Position numbers and translations under genes: made by a program
In this document: piece by piece, positions 27,755 through 36,282 of the stretch
Position numbering within the stretch: position 1 is the stretch's first letter
Layout of the letters: every line of letters begins with the position of its first letter
The notes under the pieces: model-generated
What the model saw: only the letters and a program-made list of their open reading frames with translations
Told to the model about the DNA's origin: nothing
Database searches by the model: none
Assembly (NCBI RefSeq): GCF_900102175.1
Contig: NZ_FNKN01000002.1
Coordinates: forward strand, 652,029-716,028
Direction of reading: 5' to 3'
DNA from: Microbacterium sp. cf332
Lineage (GTDB): Bacteria > Actinomycetota > Actinomycetes > Actinomycetales > Microbacteriaceae
DNA: 64,000 bases

Positions 27755-28636
27755 TCAGGCGACGGCGGCGTGGAGCGTGTTGTTCCAGGGGTCGTCGAAC
27801 GAGACCGTGCGGCCGTCGTCGCGCACCGCGACGCCGTGATGGCGCAGGCGTTCGGCGAGGGCGCCGAGGTCGTCGGACGCGGGGAGGGCGAGGTCGACGC
27901 GGCCCAGGCCGAGCGCCGGCATCCGCGGGCCTGCGCCGCGGGAGTTCCAGACGTTCATCGCCATGTGGTGGTGGTATCCGCCGGCGCTGACGAAGAGGGC
28001 CTGGTCGCCGAGCGCTGCCGTGGTGTCGAAGCCGAGCGCGTCGATGTAGAAGGCGCGCGCCGTCGCGACGTCGCCGACCGACAGGTGCACGTGTCCGACC
28101 CGGGCGGGGTCGGACGCTGCGGCGACGGCGGTCGCGGCGCCGTCGAGCGCCGCAGGGTCGAGGTGCTCGCGCAGGAACGCATTCGGGTCGAGGTACAGGG
28201 TGGCCATCTCGACCTGCCCGTGCGTCCACGACCACGAGCTGCGATCGCGATCCCAGTAGAGCTCGATGCCGTTGCCCTCGGGATCCGTGAAGTAGAACGC
28301 CTGGCTGACGAGGTGGTCGGCGCTGCCGGTGAACGTGGTGGGGGCATGACGCGCGACGCTGTACAGCGCCGCGGCGAGGGCCGCCTGCGTCTCGAAGAGG
28401 ATCGCCGTGTGGAACAGCCCCGCCGATCCGGCTGCCGCGTGCCGCAGCGCGGGCTCGTGGCGCAGGATCACGACCGGCCTGCCGGCGCGGCCGAGCGTGA
28501 CGGTGTCACCCTCGGCCGCGAGCACCTGTAGGGTCACGACGTCGCGGTAGTACCGCGTCATCCCGTCGAGGTCGCCCACCAGCAGGGTGACGGCGCCCAT
28601 GGTCGTGGCATCCGCCAATTTCCCATTCACACACAT
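27755..28636 (-). CDS. VOC-superfamily protein (glyoxalase/ring-cleavage dioxygenase type, CatE-like)
   Basis: This 293-residue protein has two tandem vicinal-oxygen-chelate modules: residues about 14-140 (GAVTLLVGDLDGMTRYY, YFTDPEGNGIELYWDRD) and about 175-290 (VGHVHLSVGDVATARAFYIDALG). Histidines in GLFHTAILF and VGHVHLSV and a glutamate in NGIELYWD supply the expected metal ligands. CatE-like catechol 2,3-dioxygenases have this layout, but the substrate is unknown. Start chosen at the ATG at 28636 (MCVNGKLAD) with a G-run upstream. A longer start at 28663 and a shorter one at MGAVTLL are possible. Confidence 0.8.
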   Translation of the reverse strand: MCVNGKLADATTMGAVTLLVGDLDGMTRYYRDVVTLQVLAAEGDTVTLGRAGRPVVILRHEPALRHAAAGSAGLFHTAILFETQAALAAALYSVARHAPTTFTGSADHLVSQAFYFTDPEGNGIELYWDRDRSSWSWTHGQVEMATLYLDPNAFLREHLDPAALDGAATAVAAASDPARVGHVHLSVGDVATARAFYIDALGFDTTAALGDQALFVSAGGYHHHMAMNVWNSRGAGPRMPALGLGRVDLALPASDDLGALAERLRHHGVAVRDDGRTVSFDDPWNNTLHAAVA

Positions 28637-28676
28637 ACACAACCCCCCGCCCCCCAGGGGCATTCCCCACGGGCGG

Positions 28677-28758
28677 CGCCGAGTGCACGGTGAAACGCCG
28701 AGTGCACGGCATCCTCGCGTCTGAAAGTCGTCCTTTCGACGGGATGCCGTGCACTCGG
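28677..28758. repeat. Direct repeat plus 61-bp palindrome
   Basis: The arms at 28698-28714 and 28742-28758 are perfect 17-bp complements (CCGAGTGCACGGCATCC) with a 27-base spacer. The first part, CGCCGAGTGCACGG, also occurs directly upstream at 28677-28690. It lies between two leftward genes and could terminate transcription from the permease upstream. The duplicated arm suggests a mobile palindromic element. Confidence 0.65.
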
Positions 28759-28766
28759 GGATGTCG

Positions 28767-30107
28767 CTACTGGGGGTCGCCGCCGAGCGGGCCGACGGCG
28801 GGGATGGGGCCGCCGTCGTCGGCGCCGGTCTTGCGCCAGCGGGCGATCGCGTTTCCTGCGTGATAGATCACGAGGGCGGCGATGGTGCCGAGGACGATCG
28901 CGCCGAACTGCAGCGAGCCGAGGTTCATCGCGAAGCCGGCGATCGCGATGACGAACGACACCGCGACCGTGTACTGGTTCACCGGGCGCGAGAAGTCGAC
29001 GCGGTTGTCGACCCAGATCTTGATGCCGATCACGCCGATCAGACCGTAGAGCGCCGTCGTGACACCGCCGAGCACGCCCGCCGGGATGGTGTTGAACACC
29101 GCCCCCACCTTGGGCGAGAACGCGAGCAGGATCGCGACGATGCCCGCCACCCAGTACGCGGCGGTCGAGTAGACGCGGGTCGCGGCCATGACGCCGATGT
29201 TCTCGCCGTAGGTCGTGGTCCCCGAGCCGCCGAAGCCGCCCGCGAGGGTCGTCGCGACACCGTCGGCGATGAGGGCGCGCCCGGTGTGCTTGTTGATGGA
29301 CGGGTCGTCGGTCATCGTCGCGACGCCGCGCACGTGGCCGACGTTCTCGGCGATCAGCACGAGCACGACGGGCAGGAACATCGGGACGATCGACCAGGCC
29401 GCGGCATCCCCGATCGCCACGAGGTGGAAGTCGGGCAGGCCGAACCAGTCGGCGGCCTCGACGGCCTCGAACTGCACCTGCCCCGTGACGGCGGCCACGA
29501 CGTAGCCGACGATCACGCCGAGGAAGATCGAGATGCGGCCGAGGAACCCGCGGAACAGCACGCTGAAGAGGATGACGGCGCACAGGGTCACCGTCGCGAT
29601 CTCGGGCTGCAGCTGGAAGTTGTTCCACGCCGCGGGGGCGAGGTTAAAGCCGATCAGCGCGACGATCGCGCCGGCGACCACGGGCGGCATGAGCTTCTCG
29701 ATCCAGCCCGTGCCGAAGGCCTGCACGACGAATCCGACGGCGGCGAGCAGGACGCCCGCGACGACGACGCCGAGGAGTGCCTGCGTGATCTGCTCGGCGG
29801 TCTCGAGGCGATTGCCGCCGTTGAGCGCGGTGATCGGCGCGATGAAGGCGAACGACGAACCCAGGTAGCTGGGCAGCTTGTTGCGTGTGATCAGCAGGAA
29901 GACGAGCGTGCCGAGACCCGAGAACAGCAGGGTCGTCGAAACGGGGAAGCCGGTGATGATCGGCACGAGGAACGTCGCGCCGAACATCGCGACGACGTGC
30001 TGAGCGCCGATCGCGATGGTGCCGGGCCAGTTCAGGCGCTCGCCGGGCTTGACGACGGCGCCGCGCGCGACGGTGCGACCGTCGCCGTGGAGGGACCAGA
30101 TGGGCAT
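28767..30107 (-). CDS. Uracil/xanthine permease (NAT/NCS2 family)
   Basis: This 446-residue UraA/PyrP-type nucleobase:proton symporter has about 14 helices. Family marks are IAIGAQHVVAMFGATFLVP near residue 32, GSSFAFIAPI, the conserved glutamate in LIAENVGHVRGV, and the NAT signature region GGFGGSGTTTYGENIGVMA. The UraA-like helix-8 and helix-10 residues point to uracil as substrate more than xanthine or urate. Its place among purine genes leaves purines possible. Confidence 0.9.
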   Translation of the reverse strand: MPIWSLHGDGRTVARGAVVKPGERLNWPGTIAIGAQHVVAMFGATFLVPIITGFPVSTTLLFSGLGTLVFLLITRNKLPSYLGSSFAFIAPITALNGGNRLETAEQITQALLGVVVAGVLLAAVGFVVQAFGTGWIEKLMPPVVAGAIVALIGFNLAPAAWNNFQLQPEIATVTLCAVILFSVLFRGFLGRISIFLGVIVGYVVAAVTGQVQFEAVEAADWFGLPDFHLVAIGDAAAWSIVPMFLPVVLVLIAENVGHVRGVATMTDDPSINKHTGRALIADGVATTLAGGFGGSGTTTYGENIGVMAATRVYSTAAYWVAGIVAILLAFSPKVGAVFNTIPAGVLGGVTTALYGLIGVIGIKIWVDNRVDFSRPVNQYTVAVSFVIAIAGFAMNLGSLQFGAIVLGTIAALVIYHAGNAIARWRKTGADDGGPIPAVGPLGGDPQ

Positions 30108-30233
30108 GGGGCTCCTCGGGATGATGAGGGATGCGGGATGGAGCGCGAGAGCGGCCCCACCCTACCTGGGAGATCCCTGGATGCCCGGTCGGCGCTCCGC
30201 GGAGCGGCACGACCCGTGATGCGAAGGGCGGGG

Positions 30234-31115
30234 TCAGCCTGCGAGCGTCTCGAGCAGCTCGCGGTACTTCGCCGCGGTGCGCTCGACGATCTCGGCGGGC
30301 AGTGCCGGGGGAGTGCCGGTCTTGTCCCAGTGGGCGCCCATCCAGTCGCGCACGATCTGCTTGTCGTAGCTCGCCATGCGCTCGGCGGGAGTCGTACCGG
30401 TTCGCCACGCGGCGGCATCCCAGTACCGCGACGAGTCGCTCGTCAGCACCTCGTCGGCCAGGACCAGAAGGCCGTCCTCGTCGAGGCCGAACTCAAACTT
30501 CGAGTCGGCGAGGATCAGACCATTCGCTTCGGCGAGGGCGGCGGCGCGCGTGTAGATCTCGAGCGACGCGTCGCGCAGGGCGGCGGCGGTCTCGGCGCCC
30601 ACGAGCTCGACGGTGCGCTCGAACGGGATGTTCTCGTCATGCTCGCCGAGGGGTGCCTTGTAGGCCGGCGTGTAGATCGGCTCGGGCAGGCGGTCGCCGT
30701 TCTCGAGGCCGGCGGGCAACGGGATGCCGCACACCGTGCCGTTCTCGCGGTATTCGGCCCAGCCCGTGCCGGTCAGGTACCCGCGCACGATGCACTCGAT
30801 CGGCTGCATGTCGAGTTCGCGCACGACCATGGCGCGTCCGGCGACCGCCGCGGGGGGCTCGACGCCGTCGAGGAGGTGGTTGGGGAGCGGGCGTCCGCCG
30901 TCGGCGCCCGCGAGCTGCGCGAACCACCACAGGCTGAGGCGCGTCAGCAGTTCGCCCTTGCCCGGGATCCCGGGTTCGAGCACCTGGTCGAACGCGCTGA
31001 CGCGGTCGCTCGCGACGACGAGCATCCGGTCGCGCGCGCCGTCGGCAGGGCGATAGAGGTCGCGGACCTTGCCGGAGTAGACGTGCTTCCAGCCGGGCAG
31101 ATCGAGGGCGCTCAC
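30234..31115 (-). CDS. purC: Phosphoribosylaminoimidazole-succinocarboxamide synthase (SAICAR synthase)
   Basis: This 293-residue enzyme joins aspartate to CAIR with ATP in de novo purine synthesis. Family motifs are YSGKVRDLYRPADG at the N-terminus, VASDRVSAFDQVLE, VRGYLTGTGWAEYRENG, and LILADSKFEFGLDEDGLLVLADEVLTSDSSRYWD. Length is typical of the eukaryote/actinobacterial-like PurC form. It stands alone and leftward, divergent from the PadR gene. Confidence 0.96.
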   Translation of the reverse strand: MSALDLPGWKHVYSGKVRDLYRPADGARDRMLVVASDRVSAFDQVLEPGIPGKGELLTRLSLWWFAQLAGADGGRPLPNHLLDGVEPPAAVAGRAMVVRELDMQPIECIVRGYLTGTGWAEYRENGTVCGIPLPAGLENGDRLPEPIYTPAYKAPLGEHDENIPFERTVELVGAETAAALRDASLEIYTRAAALAEANGLILADSKFEFGLDEDGLLVLADEVLTSDSSRYWDAAAWRTGTTPAERMASYDKQIVRDWMGAHWDKTGTPPALPAEIVERTAAKYRELLETLAG

Positions 31116-31142
31116 CCGGCCATTATCCCGGAGCGGCGCGGA

Positions 31143-31185
31143 TTGCCATCACCCGTCGAAACAAGCGTATAGTCCACATGGACTA
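31143..31185 (+). promoter_or_regulatory. Promoter with PadR-type operator
   Basis: TTGCCA (31143-31148) and TATAGT (31168-31173) form a promoter with a 19-bp spacer. The perfect 7-2-7 palindrome TAGTCCA-CA-TGGACTA (31170-31185) overlaps the -10 and start region. A repressor here would block both padR and the exporter gene, as expected for autoregulation. Confidence 0.75.
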
Positions 31186-31203
31186 ATCGAGAGGGGGGGT
31201 GTC

Positions 31204-31827
31204 ATGCCGGATGCCGTCGACCGACTCACCCCGCTGGGGCTGATGCTGCTCGCGCTGCTGCACGAGGACGACATGCACGCCTACGAGATGGTCCGTCTGC
31301 TGCGCGACCGCAAGGCCGACCGCCTCGTGGCGCTGACGCACGGCACGATCTACCACACGGTCGCCCGTCTCGAGCGGCAGGGTCTCATCGACGAGGTCGG
31401 CATCGACCGCGACGGAAACCGGCCGGAGCGCACGACCTATGCGCTCACCGATGCGGGCGCCGAGATGCTGCTGGCGTGGGTGCGCCGGGAGCTCCCCGCC
31501 ATCGACCGGCCCGAGCGCTTCCGCGTCGCGCTCGCCGAGGCGCACAACCTCGACCGTGCCGACGTCGTCGCGCTCTTGAGCGAGCGACGCGAGGCCCTGG
31601 CGGCATCCCTCGAGGCGCACCGCAACGCCCGCGATCACGCCATCGAGCGCGGGTCCTATCCCCAGTTCCTGATCGAGGTGCACCGCGAGACGGCCCTGCT
31701 GTCAGCGGATGTCGCCTGGCTCGACGAAGCGGTCGAGTACATCCGTCGTTCCGACACCGTCTGGGGGGTCACCGACCTCTCCCCGACCGACCGCTATCTG
31801 GCACAGAGAGAAGCCGCACGCGCATGA
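31204..31827 (+). CDS. PadR-family transcriptional regulator (PadR-s1/VirR-like)
   Basis: This 207-residue protein has an N-terminal winged helix (LMLLALLHEDDMHAYEMVRLL, GTIYHTVARLERQGLIDE, YALTDAG). A C-terminal helical dimerisation region follows (residues about 100-190). The G-rich ribosome site (GAGAGGGGGGG) precedes the ATG at 31204. It overlaps the MFS exporter gene by ATGA, so it most likely represses its own exporter operon through the palindrome at its promoter. Confidence 0.92.
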   Translation: MPDAVDRLTPLGLMLLALLHEDDMHAYEMVRLLRDRKADRLVALTHGTIYHTVARLERQGLIDEVGIDRDGNRPERTTYALTDAGAEMLLAWVRRELPAIDRPERFRVALAEAHNLDRADVVALLSERREALAASLEAHRNARDHAIERGSYPQFLIEVHRETALLSADVAWLDEAVEYIRRSDTVWGVTDLSPTDRYLAQREAARA

Positions 31828-33314
31828 GCGAGAAGACCAGCACCGTCCGCGCCCCTCAGGGCGCCCCGAACCCCGTCAGCCCGTGGCCCGCCCTGTGGGC
31901 GATGGTCATCGGGTTCTTCATGATCCTCGTCGACACCACGATCGTCTCGGTCGCGAACCCCGCGATCAAGGCCGCGCTCGACCCCTCGACCGGCAACCTC
32001 GACAACGTCGTGTGGGTCACGTCCTCGTACCTGCTCGCCTACGCGGTGCCGCTGCTGGTCACCGGCCGCCTCGGCGACCGGTTCGGCCCGAAGAACATCT
32101 ACCTGATCGGTCTGGCCATCTTCACGGTCGCATCGCTCGCGTGCGGCCTGTCCGGGTCGCTCGAGGTCCTCATCATCGCGCGCGCCGTGCAGGGTCTCGG
32201 CGCCGCGCTCATGACCCCGCAGACGATGGCGGTCATCACCCGCACCTTCCCGGCGGAGCGCCGCGGCGCGGCCATGGGTCTGTGGGGCGCGACCGCCGGC
32301 GTCGCGACGCTCGTCGGCCCGCTCGCCGGCGGCCTGCTCGTCGACGGCTTCGGCTGGGAGTGGATCTTCTTCGTCAACATCCCGGTCGGCGTCGTCGCGT
32401 TCGTCCTGGCCTGGCGGCTGGTGCCGCAGCTCGAGACGCACGCGCATCGCTTCGACGTCGTCGGTGTCGTGCTGAGCGCGGTCGGTCTCTTCCTCATCGT
32501 CTTCGGTCTGCAGGAGGGCGAGCACTACGAGTGGGCCGCCGGCATCTGGGCGATGATCGCGGCGGGCGTCGTCGTGATGGCCGTGTTCGTCTGGACGCAG
32601 GCCCGGACCAAGAGCGAGCCGCTCGTGCCGCTCGAGCTGTTCCGCGACCGCAACTTCGCGATCTCCAACCTCGCGATCGCGGCGGTCGGGTTCACTGTGA
32701 CCAGCATGGCCCTGCCGATGGCGTTCTTCACGCAGCTGGCCCGCGGTCTCACCCCGACGCAGTCGGCTCTGCTGCTCGTGCCGATGGCGCTGCTCTCGGG
32801 CGGTCTCGCGCCCCTCGCGGGCCGCATCCTCGACCGGGTTGACCCCCGTCTGCTGCTCGTCCCGGGCCTGACTCTCATGGTCGTCGGCCTCGTCGGGTAC
32901 GCGCTGCTCATGAACACGGAGGCGCCGGTGCTGCTGCTCCTCATCCCGGCCGCGATCATCGGTATTGCGAACGCCGGCATGTGGGGTCCGCTCGCCACGA
33001 CGGCGACCCGCAACCTGCCGCCGCGACAGGCCGGCGCGGGATCGGGCATCTACAACACGACCCGTACGGTCGGCTCCGTCATCGGCTCGGCCGCGATCGC
33101 CGCCTACATGCAGTCGCGGCTCACGGCGAACCTGCCCGGAGCGGGGGATGCCGCGAGCGGCGACTTCGCCAGCGGCGGCACGATGCCCCCGGCGGTCGCC
33201 GACGGTTTCTCGGCCGCGATGGCCCAGGCGATGGTCCTGCCGGCGATCGTCATCGCGGTGGCCGCGGTGCTCGTCATCTTCCTTAAGCGCCCCGCGCACC
33301 TCGCGCAGCGCTGA
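31824..33314 (+). CDS. DHA2-family MFS drug exporter
   Basis: This 496-residue, 14-helix major facilitator exporter of the EmrB/QacA group has motif A-like TGRLGDRFGPKNIYLIGL, motif C-like GPLAGGLLVDGFGWEWIF with FFVNIPVG, and the acidic first-helix motif FMILVDTTIVSVANPAI. It is coupled to the PadR regulator, so the exported compound is probably the PadR inducer. The substrate cannot be read from sequence. Ends 37 bp before a palindromic element that faces purD. Confidence 0.93.
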   Translation: MSEKTSTVRAPQGAPNPVSPWPALWAMVIGFFMILVDTTIVSVANPAIKAALDPSTGNLDNVVWVTSSYLLAYAVPLLVTGRLGDRFGPKNIYLIGLAIFTVASLACGLSGSLEVLIIARAVQGLGAALMTPQTMAVITRTFPAERRGAAMGLWGATAGVATLVGPLAGGLLVDGFGWEWIFFVNIPVGVVAFVLAWRLVPQLETHAHRFDVVGVVLSAVGLFLIVFGLQEGEHYEWAAGIWAMIAAGVVVMAVFVWTQARTKSEPLVPLELFRDRNFAISNLAIAAVGFTVTSMALPMAFFTQLARGLTPTQSALLLVPMALLSGGLAPLAGRILDRVDPRLLLVPGLTLMVVGLVGYALLMNTEAPVLLLLIPAAIIGIANAGMWGPLATTATRNLPPRQAGAGSGIYNTTRTVGSVIGSAAIAAYMQSRLTANLPGAGDAASGDFASGGTMPPAVADGFSAAMAQAMVLPAIVIAVAAVLVIFLKRPAHLAQR

Positions 33315-33351
33315 GCCGGGCTCGACCGGACGGGCCGCCCGCCGCCGCCAT

Positions 33352-33425
33352 AACTCCTCAGGAACACGTCGACCTTGGACCGTCCTGCGGCCCACCGGCT
33401 GTGGGCGGCCCAAAACTGAGGAGTT
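33352..33425. repeat. 74-bp palindrome between convergent genes
   Basis: Outer arms AACTCCTCAG (33352-33361) and CTGAGGAGTT (33416-33425) are perfect complements. An inner stem GCCCAC/GTGGGC lies near 33390-33406. It sits between the MFS gene and purD, which converge. Size and placement match the other palindromes of this window, but the sequence is unrelated to them. Confidence 0.65.
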
Positions 33426-33443
33426 GGCGCGGGCGGCCGCGGC

Positions 33444-34715
33444 CTAGTCCGCGACGCGCGCCGCGATATCGGTGCGGTGGTGCCCGCCCTCGAGGGTGAT
33501 CTCGGCGAGGGCCCGGTAGGCGCGGTCGCGGGCTTCGGCGAAGTCGGAGCCGCGGGCAACGACGTTGAGCACCCGGCCGCCCGTGGCGACCAGCCCGTCG
33601 GTGGTCTCGGCGGTGGCGGCGTGGGCCAGGTGCACGCCCTCGACGGATGCCGCGGCGTCGAGGCCCTCGAGCGGGCGCCCGGTGACAGGCTGCTCGGGGT
33701 AGCCCTCGCTCGCCAGCACGACGGTGACCGCGGCGTCGGCGGAGAAGGTCGGTTCCGGCTCGGACTCCAGCCGCCCGCTCGCGGCGGCCATGAGCAGCTC
33801 CGAGAGCGGCGAGGTCAGCCGGGCGAGGACGACCTGGGTCTCGGGGTCGCCGAAGCGAGCGTTGAACTCGATCACCTTGATGCCCGCGTCGGTGAGGATG
33901 AGGCCCGCGTACAACAGCCCGATGAACGGTGAGCCCTCGGCGTCGAGGTGGCGGACGACGGGTTCGGCCACGGTCCGGGTGACCTCGGCGACGAAATCGC
34001 CCTCGCTCCCGAACCGGTCGGCGAGCCACGGAAGCGGCGAGTACGCGCCCATGCCGCCGGTGTTGGGACCCGCGTCGCCGTCGAAGGCGCGCTTGTAGTC
34101 CTGCGCCGGGCTGAGGGCGCGGACGGTGTCGCCGTCCGACACGAAAAACAGCGAGACCTCGGGTCCGGCGAGGAACTCCTCGACCAGCACCGGGCCGCTC
34201 GGCAGGTACGTGTCGGCGTGGGCGAGCGCGGCCGCGCGGTCGTCCGTGACGATCACGCCCTTGCCCGCGGCCAGGCCGTCGGCCTTGACGACATGCGGCG
34301 CGCCGAGCTCGTCGAGCGCCGCCTCGACCTCGGCGCGGGTGCGTGCGCGGACCGCGCGACCCGTGGGTACGCCCGCCTCGTCCATCACCCGCTTGGCGAA
34401 CGCCTTCGACCCTTCGAGCTGCGCTGCGACCTTTCCCGGCCCGAAGACCGGGATGCCGCGCTCGCGCAGCGCATCGGCGACGCCGGCGATCAGCGGCGCC
34501 TCGGGCCCGACGATGACGAGATGGATGTTCGCGCTGCCGGCGAACTCGGTCACCGCGGCCGGGTCGTTCTGGTCGAGGCCCGGTACGAGCTGTGCGTCGC
34601 GGGCGATCCCGGCGTTGCCGGGTGCCGCGAGCAGTTCATGGCCGGCGCCTTCTGCGGCGAGAGCGAGGATGATGGCGTGCTCGCGCGCGCCCGAGCCGAG
34701 GACCAGGATCTTCAC
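33444..34715 (-). CDS. purD: Phosphoribosylamine-glycine ligase (GAR synthetase)
   Basis: This 423-residue ATP-grasp enzyme performs the second step of purine synthesis. Motifs are [47 protein letters not shown] (ATP-binding lysines), [12 protein letters not shown] and [15 protein letters not shown] (metal binding). Full length. It diverges from the SCP2-like gene across only 35 bp. Confidence 0.97.
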   Translation of the reverse strand: MKILVLGSGAREHAIILALAAEGAGHELLAAPGNAGIARDAQLVPGLDQNDPAAVTEFAGSANIHLVIVGPEAPLIAGVADALRERGIPVFGPGKVAAQLEGSKAFAKRVMDEAGVPTGRAVRARTRAEVEAALDELGAPHVVKADGLAAGKGVIVTDDRAAALAHADTYLPSGPVLVEEFLAGPEVSLFFVSDGDTVRALSPAQDYKRAFDGDAGPNTGGMGAYSPLPWLADRFGSEGDFVAEVTRTVAEPVVRHLDAEGSPFIGLLYAGLILTDAGIKVIEFNARFGDPETQVVLARLTSPLSELLMAAASGRLESEPEPTFSADAAVTVVLASEGYPEQPVTGRPLEGLDAAASVEGVHLAHAATAETTDGLVATGGRVLNVVARGSDFAEARDRAYRALAEITLEGGHHRTDIAARVAD

Positions 34716-34737
34716 CCGGCCAGCCTACCGACCGGGC

Positions 34738-34743
34738 TAGCGT
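34738..34743 (+). promoter_or_regulatory. -10 box for leaderless transcript
   Basis: TAGCGT fits TANNNT and ends 7 bp before the ATG at 34751, so transcription would start at or next to the start codon. This supports the ATG over the GTG at 34742, which overlaps the -10 box. Confidence 0.6.
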
Positions 34744-34750
34744 GGAACCC

Positions 34751-35119
34751 ATGGCCCGCAGCATCCTCACCGCCGACGGCCGCGCCGCCCTGGCCGCGGT
34801 CGCCGCCGCCGACGCTTCCGGCGAGAAACCGGCCCGCGCCGACCTGGCCACCGCGGTGCGCTACCTGCTGCAGCTGCTCGTCGAGAAGGCACCGGGCAAC
34901 TCCGTCGAGATGCGCGTCCCACCGTTCGGGGCGGTGCAGGTGGTCGAGGGCCCGCGCCACACCCGAGGCACGCCGCCGAACGTCGTCGAGACGGATGCCG
35001 CGACGTGGATCGCCCTCGCCACCGGTGAGCTGCTGTGGGCAGATGCCGCCACGGCGGGCCGGCTCCGGGCCTCGGGGACCCGAGCCGACCTCGGGGTGCT
35101 GCTGCCGCTGCGGCCCTGA
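34751..35119 (+). CDS. SCP2-like sterol carrier family protein
   Basis: This 122-residue small soluble protein resembles the sterol carrier family proteins often found beside purD in actinobacteria: an N-terminal helix (TADGRAALAAVAA), then VEMRVPPFGAVQVVEGPRH and the C-terminal ATWIALATGELLWADAATAGRL strand-helix pattern. Ligand and role are unknown. Probably translated from a leaderless message. It converges with the DUF916-like gene, 34 bp away. Confidence 0.75.
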   Translation: MARSILTADGRAALAAVAAADASGEKPARADLATAVRYLLQLLVEKAPGNSVEMRVPPFGAVQVVEGPRHTRGTPPNVVETDAATWIALATGELLWADAATAGRLRASGTRADLGVLLPLRP

Positions 35120-35153
35120 GCCCGCTGTCGCGACGGGGCTGTTGCGACGGGGA

Positions 35154-36215
35154 TCAGGCGGCGGGATGCGGTGCGTCGACCGGATCGGCCGAGGCATCCG
35201 GGTCGGCGCCGTCTCGGCCGCGTCGCGCGCGTCGCACCGCGAGCATGGTGCCGACGACGACCGCGACGATCGCGACCAGGAGGGCGTAGAGGCTCCAGGG
35301 GAGTGCGGCCGTGCCGATCTCGACGCTGACCGGCGAAGCCGACCCGCTGCCGATGCCGACGCCCTCGGGCACGACGGTCACCGTGCCGCCGAGCCAGCCG
35401 ACCGACATGACCGGCAGCTCGCGCGTGATCTCGACGGTCGACCCGGGGATGATCTCCCGGACACCCGCGGGCTCGCTGTCGGTCGCGAACAGTCCGAGCG
35501 GTCCGGTGACGGCGATGGCGTCGGTGCCGATGACGCGGGTGTTCCCCGAGTTTTCGAGCGTGTACGTCACGGTGAGGGTGCCGGGCGAGAACGGGTTCCA
35601 CGACGGCGCGTAGCCGGCCGAGGCTCCGGTGATCGACGCGGCGGGTGCCAGGTCGCCCGCGACGCGCAGGTTGATCCGCGTGCCCAGACGGCGGTCGACG
35701 GCGAGCGTGGCTGACGGATCGGTCGAGGTGAGGGAGGTCACGAGCCCGGCTGCGTGATCGCCGGGTCGGGCGTCGGCGGGCACCGCGATGGTGAAGGCGA
35801 TGTCGGCACGCTGCCCCGGCATGAGCTCCACGGCGGGGGTGTCGACGGTCACCCAGCTGCCCGCTCCCTCGGAGGGGGTGCCGTCGACGAGGACGTCGAT
35901 CTCGCCGCTCGAGGTCGTGAAGGCATCGGCGGCGTACACCGCGAGCGGCAGTGCCTGCGTACCGGTGTTGACGACGATCATCGTGTCGGCGATGACCGCG
36001 CCGGCTTCGACGTCGTAGGTGAAGTTGCCGCGGCCGACGCCGTTATCGTTGTCGGCCGTCTCGACGGTCCATCCGACGGTGCTGTCGGCATCCGCTGCCG
36101 GGCGGCCGGTCGCTGCGTCGGCCGCGGTGTCCGCCGCCGAGCCGGCGACCGCTCCGGCGATGACGCCGGCCAGGACGAGAAGGGTGACGGGGTGGGTGCG
36201 GCGGCGTTCGGGCAC
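35154..36215 (-). CDS. DUF916/WxL-interacting-type surface protein, membrane anchored
   Basis: This 353-residue predicted exported protein starts at the GTG at 36215 (MPERRRTHPVTLLVL). It has a signal peptide with an AGSAA-type end, then a DUF916-like beta domain (GRGNFTYDVEAGAVIADTMIVVNTG, VELMPGQRADIAFTIAVPADA, GDHAAGLVTSL). A second Ig-like module (TVTYTLENSGNTRVIG) follows, then a C-terminal membrane helix (ALPWSLYALLVAIVAVVVG) with an arginine-rich cytoplasmic tail. DUF916 domains bind peptidoglycan in WxL systems of Gram-positives. It lies 67 bp downstream of the HtaA gene, so it is probably part of the iron-regulated heme locus, where it may hold the soluble HtaA protein at the wall (inference). 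Confidence 0.72.
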   Translation of the reverse strand: MPERRRTHPVTLLVLAGVIAGAVAGSAADTAADAATGRPAADADSTVGWTVETADNDNGVGRGNFTYDVEAGAVIADTMIVVNTGTQALPLAVYAADAFTTSSGEIDVLVDGTPSEGAGSWVTVDTPAVELMPGQRADIAFTIAVPADARPGDHAAGLVTSLTSTDPSATLAVDRRLGTRINLRVAGDLAPAASITGASAGYAPSWNPFSPGTLTVTYTLENSGNTRVIGTDAIAVTGPLGLFATDSEPAGVREIIPGSTVEITRELPVMSVGWLGGTVTVVPEGVGIGSGSASPVSVEIGTAALPWSLYALLVAIVAVVVGTMLAVRRARRGRDGADPDASADPVDAPHPAA

Positions 36216-36282
36216 GGACGTCTTTCGTTGGTCGGAGGGAGGGCCGGAGGCCCCGGTGCGGTACCGGAGCCTCCGGAGGAGG

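Noticed and set aside
34742..34750. GTG start at 34742 for the SCP2-like protein
   Set aside because: It lies within the -10 box. The ATG at 34751 is at the expected transcript start.
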